64,000 nt of DNA, from NCBI GenBank assembly GCA_012845835.1, contig JABAKD010000011.1, positions 746,501 to 810,500 on the forward strand, given 5' to 3'. This DNA is from Undaria pinnatifida. Its lineage: Eukaryota > Sar > Phaeophyceae > Laminariales > Alariaceae. Positions 42,582 to 54,500 of the stretch are shown piece after piece; the stretch's first letter is position 1; every line of letters begins with the position of its first letter. The notes beneath the pieces are model-generated. The model was not told where the DNA came from. It searched no databases and saw nothing but the letters and a program-made list of their open reading frames with translations. The position numbers and the translations under genes were made by a program.

Positions 42582-45500
42582 GTTTGATAACTGTCTGTTG
42601 CTGCTCCGTCGTACTGCTGCTACCGTACTCGTTGCTGTTGCTGCTGCTGCTGTGTCTCTCGGTCAAGATGCGTGAGGCACCCCGTATCACCACGGAGCTA
42701 TTCAACTTGTGAACATATTCTTCGTGCATGGGTAGAAGAAGCCTCGCCGTGAAACGCGGCACCTACCGTCGACCATTCATGGGACGTTGCCCTGCTACCG
42801 GTGCTTCCTCTATCATATCATATGATCCACCGCATCATTTAATAGATCTCTGAATCTGATATCTGTTCTTGGCCAAAGTTTAAAAAACCGTTTATCATTA
42901 ATTTTAATAATAAAACTGTCCTTATATTTACGACCATGACGGTAGCACCGACGAAAAATGTCCAAACTCTTCTTCTAGAACGAGATTTGGGGCAGGGCCT
43001 GAAACCCTCAAAACAACACCTCTTGGGTCTTGGGCGCTTTGTACCGTTTAGTGTAAGAACAACAACAGTACCTGGTATCCAACACCCAACACAACGCACC
43101 GCCTGCTCTGCATGGATAGCACACCCGCTCCACACCCGCTTCAACGATTTTCGGAGCTGATCTCCGGTCAATGGGGACAGTAGTGTAACGCACATCCCGA
43201 GCGGCAGACGCGCCCATGGAAAATCTCGACGATATATCTTCCCAACGCCGTCATATTCCATTCACGGTGCGTGTCCCCCTGGTTTGAATTAAAATCAGTT
43301 CTGACATTTGCCCCGCGGGGGGCAAAGATGTCGGGAGACGGTCAGTCAAGAGAAAACATGCAGCGGTCAAGGGTGTCAAACCAACCGTGTTACACTAAAA
43401 CCTAGTCGTTTGCCGTCAGTCAAGGTAAATGATTGGAAAATTGCCGTCGGTCAAGGGGTCAAAAGGCCGTCTCCTGACATATATGGTAGGGGGTGTGTCA
43501 TGTGTTATCTTGCGTGTTATACGGCGGTGTATCCTTGGGGCGCAGCTCCTTGCAGTCTTAAACCTGCAGCACTACTGCCGTAGTTGTAAGCCGCACGACT
43601 ACGGTTCGCGCTTAGGCGCTCACGGCCTTCGCTTAGGCGCTCACGGCCTCCGGGTGGTATCAGGTACAGACCCAACCAGATCCCTATGCCCTAACCTAAC
43701 CCCAAAATTTTACGTAAGAGGGTGTGGAGTATTGATTGGCGTTGGGGTTGGTCAATCAAAATACAGGTGTGGTTTATTGGGGTCGGTCCGACAGGAGTGC
43801 CTTTCGCCCTCCATCTATCTGATGGTGGCGTGGGGCTTCAATTTAGTGCTGCAGTTCTAGGATGGCAAGGAGGTTTCGGCGTATCATTGGCGCCGCGCGA
43901 AGCAGGATGTCTCTAAAATCTAAAAGCGCCCCCAATGCTATGGAGTGCGATATTATATGGTACTTATGTGACTTAGCTGTAGATTACCAGGTAGATATAA
44001 AGCTGCTCTGCCCCTGTCTTGACATTTCAGGAGACAGCACTTTTCACCCCTTGGCAGGCGTTAATTCGCGACAGAGATAGCACCAGTGTATGGTGCCTCC
44101 TCTACGTACTACCTGGTACCTGGTAGGTGTTGGCGTGGAAAACCCGGCCCTACGCCTTGACAACGCACATTTTTCCTTGCGTGTTTGCCACCTACTAGGT
44201 TTTAGTGGGGCACACGCGGTCCTACATCCTTCACAACGCACGTTTTCCCTTACGTGTTTGCCAACTATTAGGTTTAAGTGTGAAGCACGCGGGCCTGACA
44301 ACGCACGTTTTCCCTAACGTATTTGCCAACTACTAGGTTTTAGTGTGAGAACACGCGACCCGACACCCTTGACAACTCGTGTTTTCCCTTGCTAGACATA
44401 CCTCCTGACATCTTTGCTGCCGTTGCTGCGTCACCGACGGGTGTTCCTCAGGCCTATGGGGAGGCGGTATCTGCAGGCGGGAAAGGCGAAGCGACCGCGC
44501 GATCCAACCGTGCGGCTGCGTATCTCAAGCTGAACAAGCACAGGGAAGCTCTCGAGGACGCCTCGGCTGCGCTCAAACTCCAACCGACAGAAGTCGCTTA
44601 CTACAGGAAAGGGTGAGTGCGGTGCGGTGACTCAGAAGTGACGCATGATATTATGAATGTCGAGAGGGCTTTGCAAAACTGCGAGTACCAGCGAGAGGGG
44701 TACTCTCTATCAATCCAACACCTGGTGTTCGCTCAAGACCTTACGCGAAATATGTCTTCCTGTGGAAGCTCTTGACCCCTTCTGGGCTTGAGAGGGGAAC
44801 ATTGACGAAACACAACTGACGTTCACAGCATCGGCTACTCGAAGGAACGCGGGCCGCTTGGATACCGGTGATACGTTTCGCGTGCGAACTGCCGTAATAC
44901 AGTAATACAACAAGGCAAGATGCGCGACATGATCGATCCCATTCGTATTGCTGCGCACTGACGGAGACTGTAAATACCATCGCATTGTATAATGCCTTAG
45001 GCCGCTATGCTGTACCCGGGCTCCAATAGGGTTAATAGCACTTGAGAGATTCGCGCGTTCGCGCTGCTCTTGCCACCCCTTGTCGCCCCGTCGATTCATT
45101 TGACCACTGGAGAAAAAAATGCCACTCACTGGCTGTAGGCCCATGTGTTTTGTCCCGCAAAAGACGTGTTCTGACGGGGTTAAAATACCTGTTACAGAGT
45201 TAGGGCCCGCTGTAAAGAAACGCCTATTTGGTGTCCAGCCTCGAAGTCGGATGTTGGGTGCCCTCACGAGCTGCATTTCTTAAATTACGGTTTCTTGTTT
45301 TTCTCGGTTCAAATGCGACCCTTTTCAGCATCTCGTGTTTCTCAGTATGTCCCACGCTCCGCAGCATCCTCATTTCCTATCTCGTGTGATTGCGTTGACC
45401 GTTGGTTACAGAGTCTCTTTTTTATTTTTCTTACCTTACCGCCCAGTTTGAGCTGTCCTTCTTACACCATTTGTTTTTGTAGTTGAGCCTTTCTTAGAGT

Positions 45501-48500
45501 GTTTCTATAATGCGCGCCGCCGCTCCGTACGAAGTCTACAGCAGTTAGATTGGTATGGTAGTGGTCGTGGAGCTACGATGTGATATCATAGGAAGCGCCC
45601 TCGCATCATGGAGCGCTCTACTGCCTCTAAACTGCTGTATCTGCAATCTGTGTTTAAGCCCTTATGAAGAGCGGTCTTGGGCCTCAGGGCAGGGGCTACA
45701 CTTCGCAAGCCCCCGCTTCTTCTACCAGACCGCTTATGACCACTTATCACTGTGTCATGCTTACACTTCCATGGTGCAGTCTAGACTGAATATTCTAGTC
45801 TACGCTTCTACCGAGGTTATCGTGTTCCGTCTGCCCATGTGGGAACGAGCAGCGTGGGTCCATAAACCCGAAGAGTGTCACGCAAAAGGGCCTGGAGCGT
45901 GGTGCTGTTGTACATGGAAACGTGATTAGTTCCCAGTTTCCAGCAACCCCCCCGCAAGAGAAAAAACACCGCGCAAGACCCAAGAGCCGTAGCTACCCGA
46001 CCGCCTAATGAAGGCCAACGCGCCAAAATGTATATCTACTGCCCTTTTCGTGTGCCGTATACCGCTGTACTCGCGAGAGGAGATGGGGATTATTTGTTGA
46101 TGGTTGGTGGTTGATGGGTCGTCGCCTGGAAACCATTCGTGGCCAAACCAGGACCAAGCACAAAACGAGGCCTTGCATTACATGGGCCAGGAAATGATTT
46201 CGCCAAAAAAAACGAAAGTCGCTTTGTACGAAGAAAGTCTTTTTTTTGCACGTGATAACATGACGCACTGCTCAAGTTATTACGACGTCAAGACGTATAC
46301 TTCAATCTATACGACGAACAAACACACTGGGACCTTTACCGCGTGTATGCCGTATGGTATTTTACCCTGATAACGTGTGGTCTGTGTGCCTCCCGCGCAG
46401 TGGTTGCCCCCTCAGGGTCGTTGAGTTGATAAAAATCACTCGTAACAGGATGGTATCGTATGGCCGGCGTCGCTGCTGGAGTAGTTAGCTAGGAGCAAAG
46501 ATTTCAGGAAACGGCACTTTGACGGACCCCTTGACCGACGGCATTTTTCCGATCATTTACCTTGGCTGACGCCAAACTACTAGGTTCTAGTGAAAAAGGA
46601 TCGATTTGACACCCTTGACCGCTGGACGTTTTTCCTTGGCTGACCGTCTCCTGACATCTTTGGCTAGGAGTAGTACGTACGTACAGAGCAATATCATAGG
46701 TGAATCCCGTTCCCTAGTGAATTGAATGTCGTTGGTTCAAATCCTTCCGAGTGCATACTATACTTGCATACTTGCGCTCGTATGAATAATGTGATAGAAA
46801 CTTTTCTTGCGTAAAAGTTGGCTTGAGGAAAGGGCGGCGGCGTGATGAAAATCCACCAGCATGAAAATAGCTGCTGATGAACATTGGGAAAGCTGAACCC
46901 CACGTATGCGTGACGAAAAGGAAGGTTTGTGCCGGGGAGAAGGGAAGACACCCACCTGTGACCTGTTACCACGGCTTTTCCAGAAGGTCGCTAAAGGGTA
47001 CCGTAATCATGCGAAGGTTGGCACCCATCGGAAGGTTGGCGCCCATCGGAAGGTTGGCACCCATCGGAGAGATAGCACCGGGGTGCGATAAAAACACAAC
47101 GTAGAAACATTTAATCGTGTTTTCGCACCCCCATCAGAGAGATCACACCCGGGTGCGATCTCTCCGACATGAATAGAAATTGAGGGCCACCGCAGCGGGT
47201 CTGTGGTAGGTAATATTCTCATTATTTCATACTCCGATGATATATCACCAGTGCGCCACTCCTCTCAAACGTACTTTACCAACGCAGCTTCGGTCAAGTC
47301 GTTTTAGGTGGCTTTGAGTCGTTTAATTTGTATCCGGGGTGCATGTACGCAGCACCGTTGCCCCAGTACGGCGCGGTGTGTTTCGATTCAGCAGCGCACC
47401 CATCGGAGAGATCGCACCGGGGGTGCGCCAAAATTGAAGAACGGCATGATTTAATTGTATTTCCGCACCCCCATCGGAAGGTTGGCACCCATCGGAGAGA
47501 TAGCACCTGGGTGCGATAAAAAACACAACGTAGAAACATTCAAATATCGATCGCACCCCGGTGCCAACCTTCGCATGATTACGGTAAAAGCTTTTGGGAG
47601 TTGAGCTGGAAGTGTGTGCGTTTTTGACAGTAACCCAAAGATGCCACGAGACGGCACTTTGACGCCTTGGCGGACGGTAATTTTCCGATAATTTACCTTG
47701 ACTGACGCCAAACTACTAGGTTTTAGTGTGTAACGATCGGTTTGACACCCTTGACTGCTGAATTTTTCCCTCGACTAACCGTCTCCTGACATCTTTGCTT
47801 TAAATTAACCTCATCCACGTCCAGCACAACCACTGTCCGGCATACAGACGGTACGATAAAGGCCCCAGTGCGTTCGTCGTACGTATACTGTATATGTAGC
47901 CGGTCGCCCCGGTGGCGTATCAGTTATCCTCCAGCCTCGATTGCTGAACCCTATGCGCGATAAAAAATGAGGACAAGAACCGGGGTAAGGAAGGAACGAC
48001 ACCTGTGACCACGGCTTGTCCAGAAGCTGGAAAGCAGAAGTGTGACAATAAAAAACTGAAAAAAAATGTCGTACTGCGCTATCCCCGGCGGTGGCTCCGA
48101 CTGCTGTGTGTTTGTTGTCTTCACATTAAATCGGTTCTTTCTACCCAACGTCACATGGTCATCACTAGTAGTAGAGTCATAGCCGTAGTCGTAGTCGTAG
48201 TGGAACTGGAAGTGGAACACCCAGTCTTCGTCCCGATTCTTCGTCCTCATTCTAGACAGCGACACAAGTTTAGTGCTCACAGACTGCTGTGAAACAGAGA
48301 AACGAAAAACCTTATACTACATATAATAATTTATTTTCATAATGCAGTAGTAACATAACAACAACAACGAATGGGCGAGGGTACGGCCGGAAAAACGGCA
48401 GTGTGCCGGGCGGAATTCATCACAGAAAAAGCACGGGGAAACACGTACAGGTACCGGGTTGTTGGAACGCACTACTTGGAACTACTGTAGTATACTATTA

Positions 48501-51500
48501 CTACCTACCTGGTATTTTGCGGTGGTTACATTAATCTAATACCGAGCGTACTGGCTGTGCCAACCACCCCTCTTCCCCCCACCCCCCTTACCGCCTCCGG
48601 AAACTAGGCTGGCGTTTTTAGCTGTCGAGGTGTTCCAGACGAACTTAGCCCCCTTAACCGCCGCATTCCTGTTTGGAGACGAATTACTTGGAGTTCACGT
48701 ATGATTTTTGCAGCATCATATACATACATAGTGAGAGGGCTAATAACATCCTTAACGTACTTAGCCACCCTCTCCTCCTCCCCCCCGCCCCCTGCCGCCT
48801 CTTCTCTAGGCTGGCATCTTTCGCTCTGGAAGAGTTCGAGACATCTCTGGAGGCGTTCCGACACGGCCAACAACTGCTCGTGGCGGGGACAGACGCCTCC
48901 GCCGGGGATACGACAAGCGATTCCCGGAAATACCGCACGTGGATTCGCAAGTGCGAGGCTGAGCTAGAAGCCGAAGAAGGATACTTGAAGGCCGCCGCTG
49001 TTGCTGACAACGTCACGATTGGTGAAAATGCCGTTACGGCCGATGTTACGGTTGGCGAGAACGCCGTTACATCGACCAAAGCGCCTCAGCAGGCGAGGGC
49101 GCCTGTTTCTTCCGCGCATGCGCATTTGCGCATCAAGTTTCAGTACTACCAGAGCTACGAGAAAGTTACGGTGGCGGTGTTGGAGAAGGGGTTGAGTGAG
49201 GACGCGGTGGATGTGGTGGTGGGCATGAAGAGGCTGACGGTGAGGAGGAAAGGGGACGGGGGGGGGCTGCTCTTTGATAAGGTGCTGCACGAGGAGATCC
49301 TGCCGGCCAAGGTCAAGACTCGCTTCATGGCTTCCAAGGCAAGTTGACGCCTTTACAACCGGCAACCCTTTTCTGGCAACAAATTACTTGGAATTAGTAA
49401 AAGGAGAAGTTTGGGGGGGCTCTAAAGGGGGTAAGGGCGGGTGCTACGAGTGGGGTAGCACTTTTTGGCTAAAACACGTTCTAAATGGCGGGGATCCTTA
49501 ACGCCTCTACAACTAACTGGAAACCCGTTTTTGGTAAAATACTTGGAACTAGTGTAGTGGGGATTTGGGGGCTCTAAAAGGGTTTATAACCCCGAAATCG
49601 TCGGGTGTTGGTCTTGTTTTGCGTAGAATGTTGTTTTGTGCGCCTCGGTCATGAGATTTCTTCATCGGATCGAGCCTTTCATTTTTTCTCATAATCATTT
49701 TGTTTGGGTGGGGTATGGATGGACCTTTTCAAGTGAAGATTCTCGGAAATCAGTGTGCGGTAGTTTTTGTACGCTCACGACCGTGTCGCTTGGAGAAAAC
49801 GTGTTGTGTGCCTCCCCCGTACGTACCTCGTGCTGCTGTTGTCTTCTCCTCCTTTTCTTGGTTTGGTTTGATTTGATACAATTGCACGCAGCTTGACGCC
49901 TGAAATACCTGTCGTGGTCCCCCCATCTCCCTTGCCCCCGCCCACCCCCCTTTCTTCTCTTTGAATTGATGCAGATATCACGCAGCCTGACCCCCTCCCC
50001 CCCCCCCCCCTGATCCCTCCTTCATGCGACTCGCCGATCACCTTACGGCGCTTCGCGCTTGGTGCACCCGATGTCTGCCTGGTCGGTGAAACCCGACATG
50101 CTCCGTACCGGTATTGCAGGGATGCGAGTGTTATATGATATTAGCTATGGTCATACCACTACGGTCATGCATGAATATCGAGTACACCCCCCCTTCCCTC
50201 CTCTCTCCCCTCCCCATCCCCCCTCCAACGCACTCCTTTCTCCAGTTGGAAATCACCCTTACGAAGAAATCGCCTGCGGATTGGCCAGAACTCGAAGACA
50301 CTTCGTCATCGGCAGTCATGACTTCTCCAGCGCAACCGGCCGCACGGGCGCAAGCACCAGCAGCAAACGCCTCCAAACCCGTAGCAGAACCTCCAACGAA
50401 GCTGGCCCGGCCGTATTCTAGCAAAAAGAACTGGGATGTGGTAAGCCAATAGGACGTCTTCATTTTGTATGCCATCACAACGTTTTCATACCAGGTATAA
50501 CAGCTTGCAAAGATGGATTTCGACGAAATGTTCGATCTCACAGTTGGAGTGCATTTTTATTTTTCTAGTGTATTATTTGTATATACTTTTTTATTTCTTG
50601 AGAGGCGTATGAACTGTGATGTGGTATAGTAAGCCAATAGGAGCTCTTTACTTCTGCCAACAGAAGCAGACGCCTCCAAACCCGTAGCAAAACCCCCGAC
50701 AAGGGTATTCGAGCACCAAGAACTGGGATGTGGTAGGCATTCTTAGCATCATTTTTTTTGTTCTTCATTTTCATTTTTACTTTTCTCTGTTTACTTTGTT
50801 ATTTTTGTCAGTTCCCTATTTTATATAGTAGAAGAAAAAAACGTGGGAAATGATGGGATGAGCAAAAAAATAGTACGTACCACATTTTTAATTTGTCTAT
50901 TTTCGAAGTATTTGCTTGCAGATGCTGCTGCCAACAGCAAACGCCTCCAAACCCGTAGCAGAACCTTGGATAAAGCTGGCCCGCCCGCATTTTGAGTACG
51001 GAGAACTGGGATATGGTAAAAGCCGTGAGGCGTCTGTCTCCATTTTGTACCAGTAGGTACAAGTATTACATTTTTTTGAATGCACAGCAGTAGCAAGCAA
51101 GCACCAGGCGTTACCTGAGAAGCTGCACACAGGGCCCCGTTTAACTTTCGAGAAACATGCACAGCCGTATTACATATGTTTGAACACGAAAATTAGCGTC
51201 ATGTTTGGGACTACAGGAAAGGTTATTTATTATTATTGTTATTATTATCGTTATTGTTGTTATTATTAGTTGTATATATTACAAGGGTCCCCCAATAAGG
51301 CACTGGTATTATTATATACTGTATTACAAGAGTCTCCCAAGAAGGCACTGGTATTATTATATATTACAAGGGTCTCCCAATAAGGAAGGCGGTGGTGAGC
51401 CATAGAGAGCAACATGACCGCCTTATTGAGGGAAGCCGCCTTATCCATACACTCGTTTGTTGAATGCCTGGTACCTGATATCTCCGTGTTATACTCCGCG

Positions 51501-54500
51501 CCATGTCAATTCAGATACTTTCGTGGTGCATGATATGTATCGTGTCTGGTATATATGGCGTAGTGATTAACCATATTCGCAATATCTAGAAATCAATGTG
51601 TACAGCAATAGGGAATGCTGGGATTTTTTGTTTTGTCCTTCTGTGACAACCTCACGTAAGGCACGGTTCAGATAATTGCCCCGGGGATGACTCGATTTTG
51701 TCCCCGGTACAATTCGTAATTAGGCGTAATTATTCCCAATAGCTGATTTTTCGTAATCACAATTTATTCACGTCCACGTAATCGACATCCATCCCTTTTT
51801 TTTTCCTGCATTCGAGGGGAACGATGTGGATGTGACACTGTTTTTTGTTTTGCTTTTGCATGTGACTGCAGGTGGAGAAGGAGGTGCAGAAGGAACTGGA
51901 CGACGAGAAACCGCAGGGGGAAGACGCGCTCAACAGCCTCTTCAAGCAGATATACGGAAGTGTGAGTCACTTAACTGATTCACACGTACAACAGATCATG
52001 ACCTAGATCATACAGATCATACATCTGTCGTTGTGGAATGTTGCACAGAATCTGTATCGTACAGATCCAATCTACAGTAGTAACCATGTGCTACGCCATG
52101 CAGATCGTACAGTTCCCATCCGGCAACATGATCTAGATCATACAGATCATATAGAAGACCAGGGGTCGGTCTGCCGTGAATAACCCATCCAGGTCATGAA
52201 ATGGGATCTGACCTATACAATGTGTGTAAGCTTATTAAGCTTTGGGCCTCGGGGGCGATACCTCGCGGTGCCTTGTATGAATCGCGCGGTAAAAAATTGA
52301 TTCGAATTTATTGATTTGTGAATTTAGAGCCGTTTTCGGCGAGGCCTCGTCGACGCTGCTTTTGTATGTCATGGTTCGTGTTATTTGTGTTTTTTGCTTC
52401 TTTGTTTGTTTTGTATTTTATGTGGTATGCAGTATATATATATTTAGTTCCAAGGCGAGTCGCCGACCTACATCCTTAATGAGGACACACAACCCGTAAT
52501 ATGCGCGATCGGAGAATCACACACAACTTGCAAAGATGAGTTTCGACAAAATCTTACACACATGACGCCGACTTATATCCTCAACGAGGACGCACACCCA
52601 GTAATACGCGCGATCGGAGTATCACATACAGCTTGCAAAGATGAGTTTCGACAAAATCTTCGATCTCACAGCTGGAGTGTATTTTCTTCCATAATATATA
52701 TATATATTGTCCTTGAGCGTTTTTTTTCTTCTGTTCAAAATTTGCTCTTTTTGTTTCTGCAAAATGCGACAGGGGGACGAGGACACGAGGAGGGCCATGG
52801 TGAAGTCCATGCAGACGTCCGGGGGGACCGTTCTTTCCACTAACTGGGACGAGGTGAATATAGCGCACCCCTGTCTGTTTTTTATTCTAATTTTCAGGGC
52901 GTTTCGACCGGTCGTAATCTCAACGGTACAGGCCGGGTCAGGAGGTTTTCAATATCTCGCGGGCCAAGTCGGGTCGGGTCACGAAGCGCTTGGAATACCA
53001 CGGGCCGGGTCCCCCTGATCCGCACCGACCCGCGAGAATTGACACCCTGACCCGACCTGACCCGCGAGGTTTGACCGACCATTGAAAGCCTCTGCGTTTT
53101 TTTTTTACTTTTTTTTTTATCCAAGCCCGCGCCATTTGTTTGACGCATTTTTTGCCTCTAACCCCCGTTCGAACGGTAGCCACGCTTTGGGGGACAACCT
53201 GCTTGGAACTATACTATTGATAGTGTGTGATCATTTTTGTTTTAAGTTCCAATCCGGCACTCCTAGAGGGTTTTTTTTTGGTCAGACGACAGAAAGCGGT
53301 ATACCGCCACCATTCCGCGCCACCGTGCGGTACAGCAGAATGCACCTAGGTTTTTGACCCCGATCCGCGACGCTGATTGGTCAACTCAGCCTCGTACCGG
53401 TTTTTAACACCAACTCCTTACGGTACATCGTACCGCGGATTTTCAGCTCGGCCGTCACCGTTTCTTGACGCGGCCCATAACGCTTTCTGTCGCAAAATAC
53501 ACACCATCCGGACCGACTTTGCCCCCGGCTATTCACGGCCCATAACCTTTCAATTCCGACCGAACTTCAACCATGGGCACGACGTCATGTGGGATCCATA
53601 GGACGACCCGCTTTCATATTTCTTCATATTTCAGATTCCTTCAGAGATATGGATATATCCAATTGGATATATCTACCCCCAACAATTAATCTAACTTTTT
53701 TACACTCAACAACTCATCTTCCTCGCCTCGGCGAAACGCTTTTAACCCCTTGAGAGCCCCAAAATCCCTCCCTATACTAATTCCAAGTAATTTTGTCCCC
53801 AAAAACGGGTTCCAGCTGTAAAGGGGTTAAGCAGGAGCATGCATCCATACCTCTTGTGCCTTCGGCCAAAACAAACCTACCCGACCATGCCTGTGTCGGT
53901 AGACTAACTGCATGGCTACAAGACTACAAGTGGAAGGCTATATATAAGACTACATTGTAATATACTCCCGATATTTTCAAGGTCCGCAGTCGAAAGCCGT
54001 TGTTTCGTACATAACCAGCACTGTGCGGTCACACAGATGGCGCCACCACTAAATGACCTCTTTTTTGTTTAATAGGTATTAGGGTATAGGTACTGTATTA
54101 TAGCTTATTTTCCGGGCATCTCAAGTGTGCTCAAGTTCTTGACTACTAAGTTTAAGTGGTGGCGTCTTCTCCTAGCGCCGATTTTAACATAACGCGGTGT
54201 ACGAACTCGCAAGGCGGACGGCCGACGTCATCGGGTGTATGTGTGGACCAACAAAGTCGACCGTCGTGCGCGTGTAGCGGGACTGTCACTCCCTCTTTGT
54301 CCCTTTGCCCCAGCCTTTTCCCCGCCATCCATACATACCAACCCAATACTGGAGCCTGTCCTGTGAACACGGACTTGATGATGCGAGTTGATGCGAGAAC
54401 AACAACAACAGCTACTACTACTTGTACAATAATAAGTGTACGTGGGGTGTGCAAGCCACGTATGGTGCGAGCTATGTATGGTTGAGCAGCGGTTCGTGCT

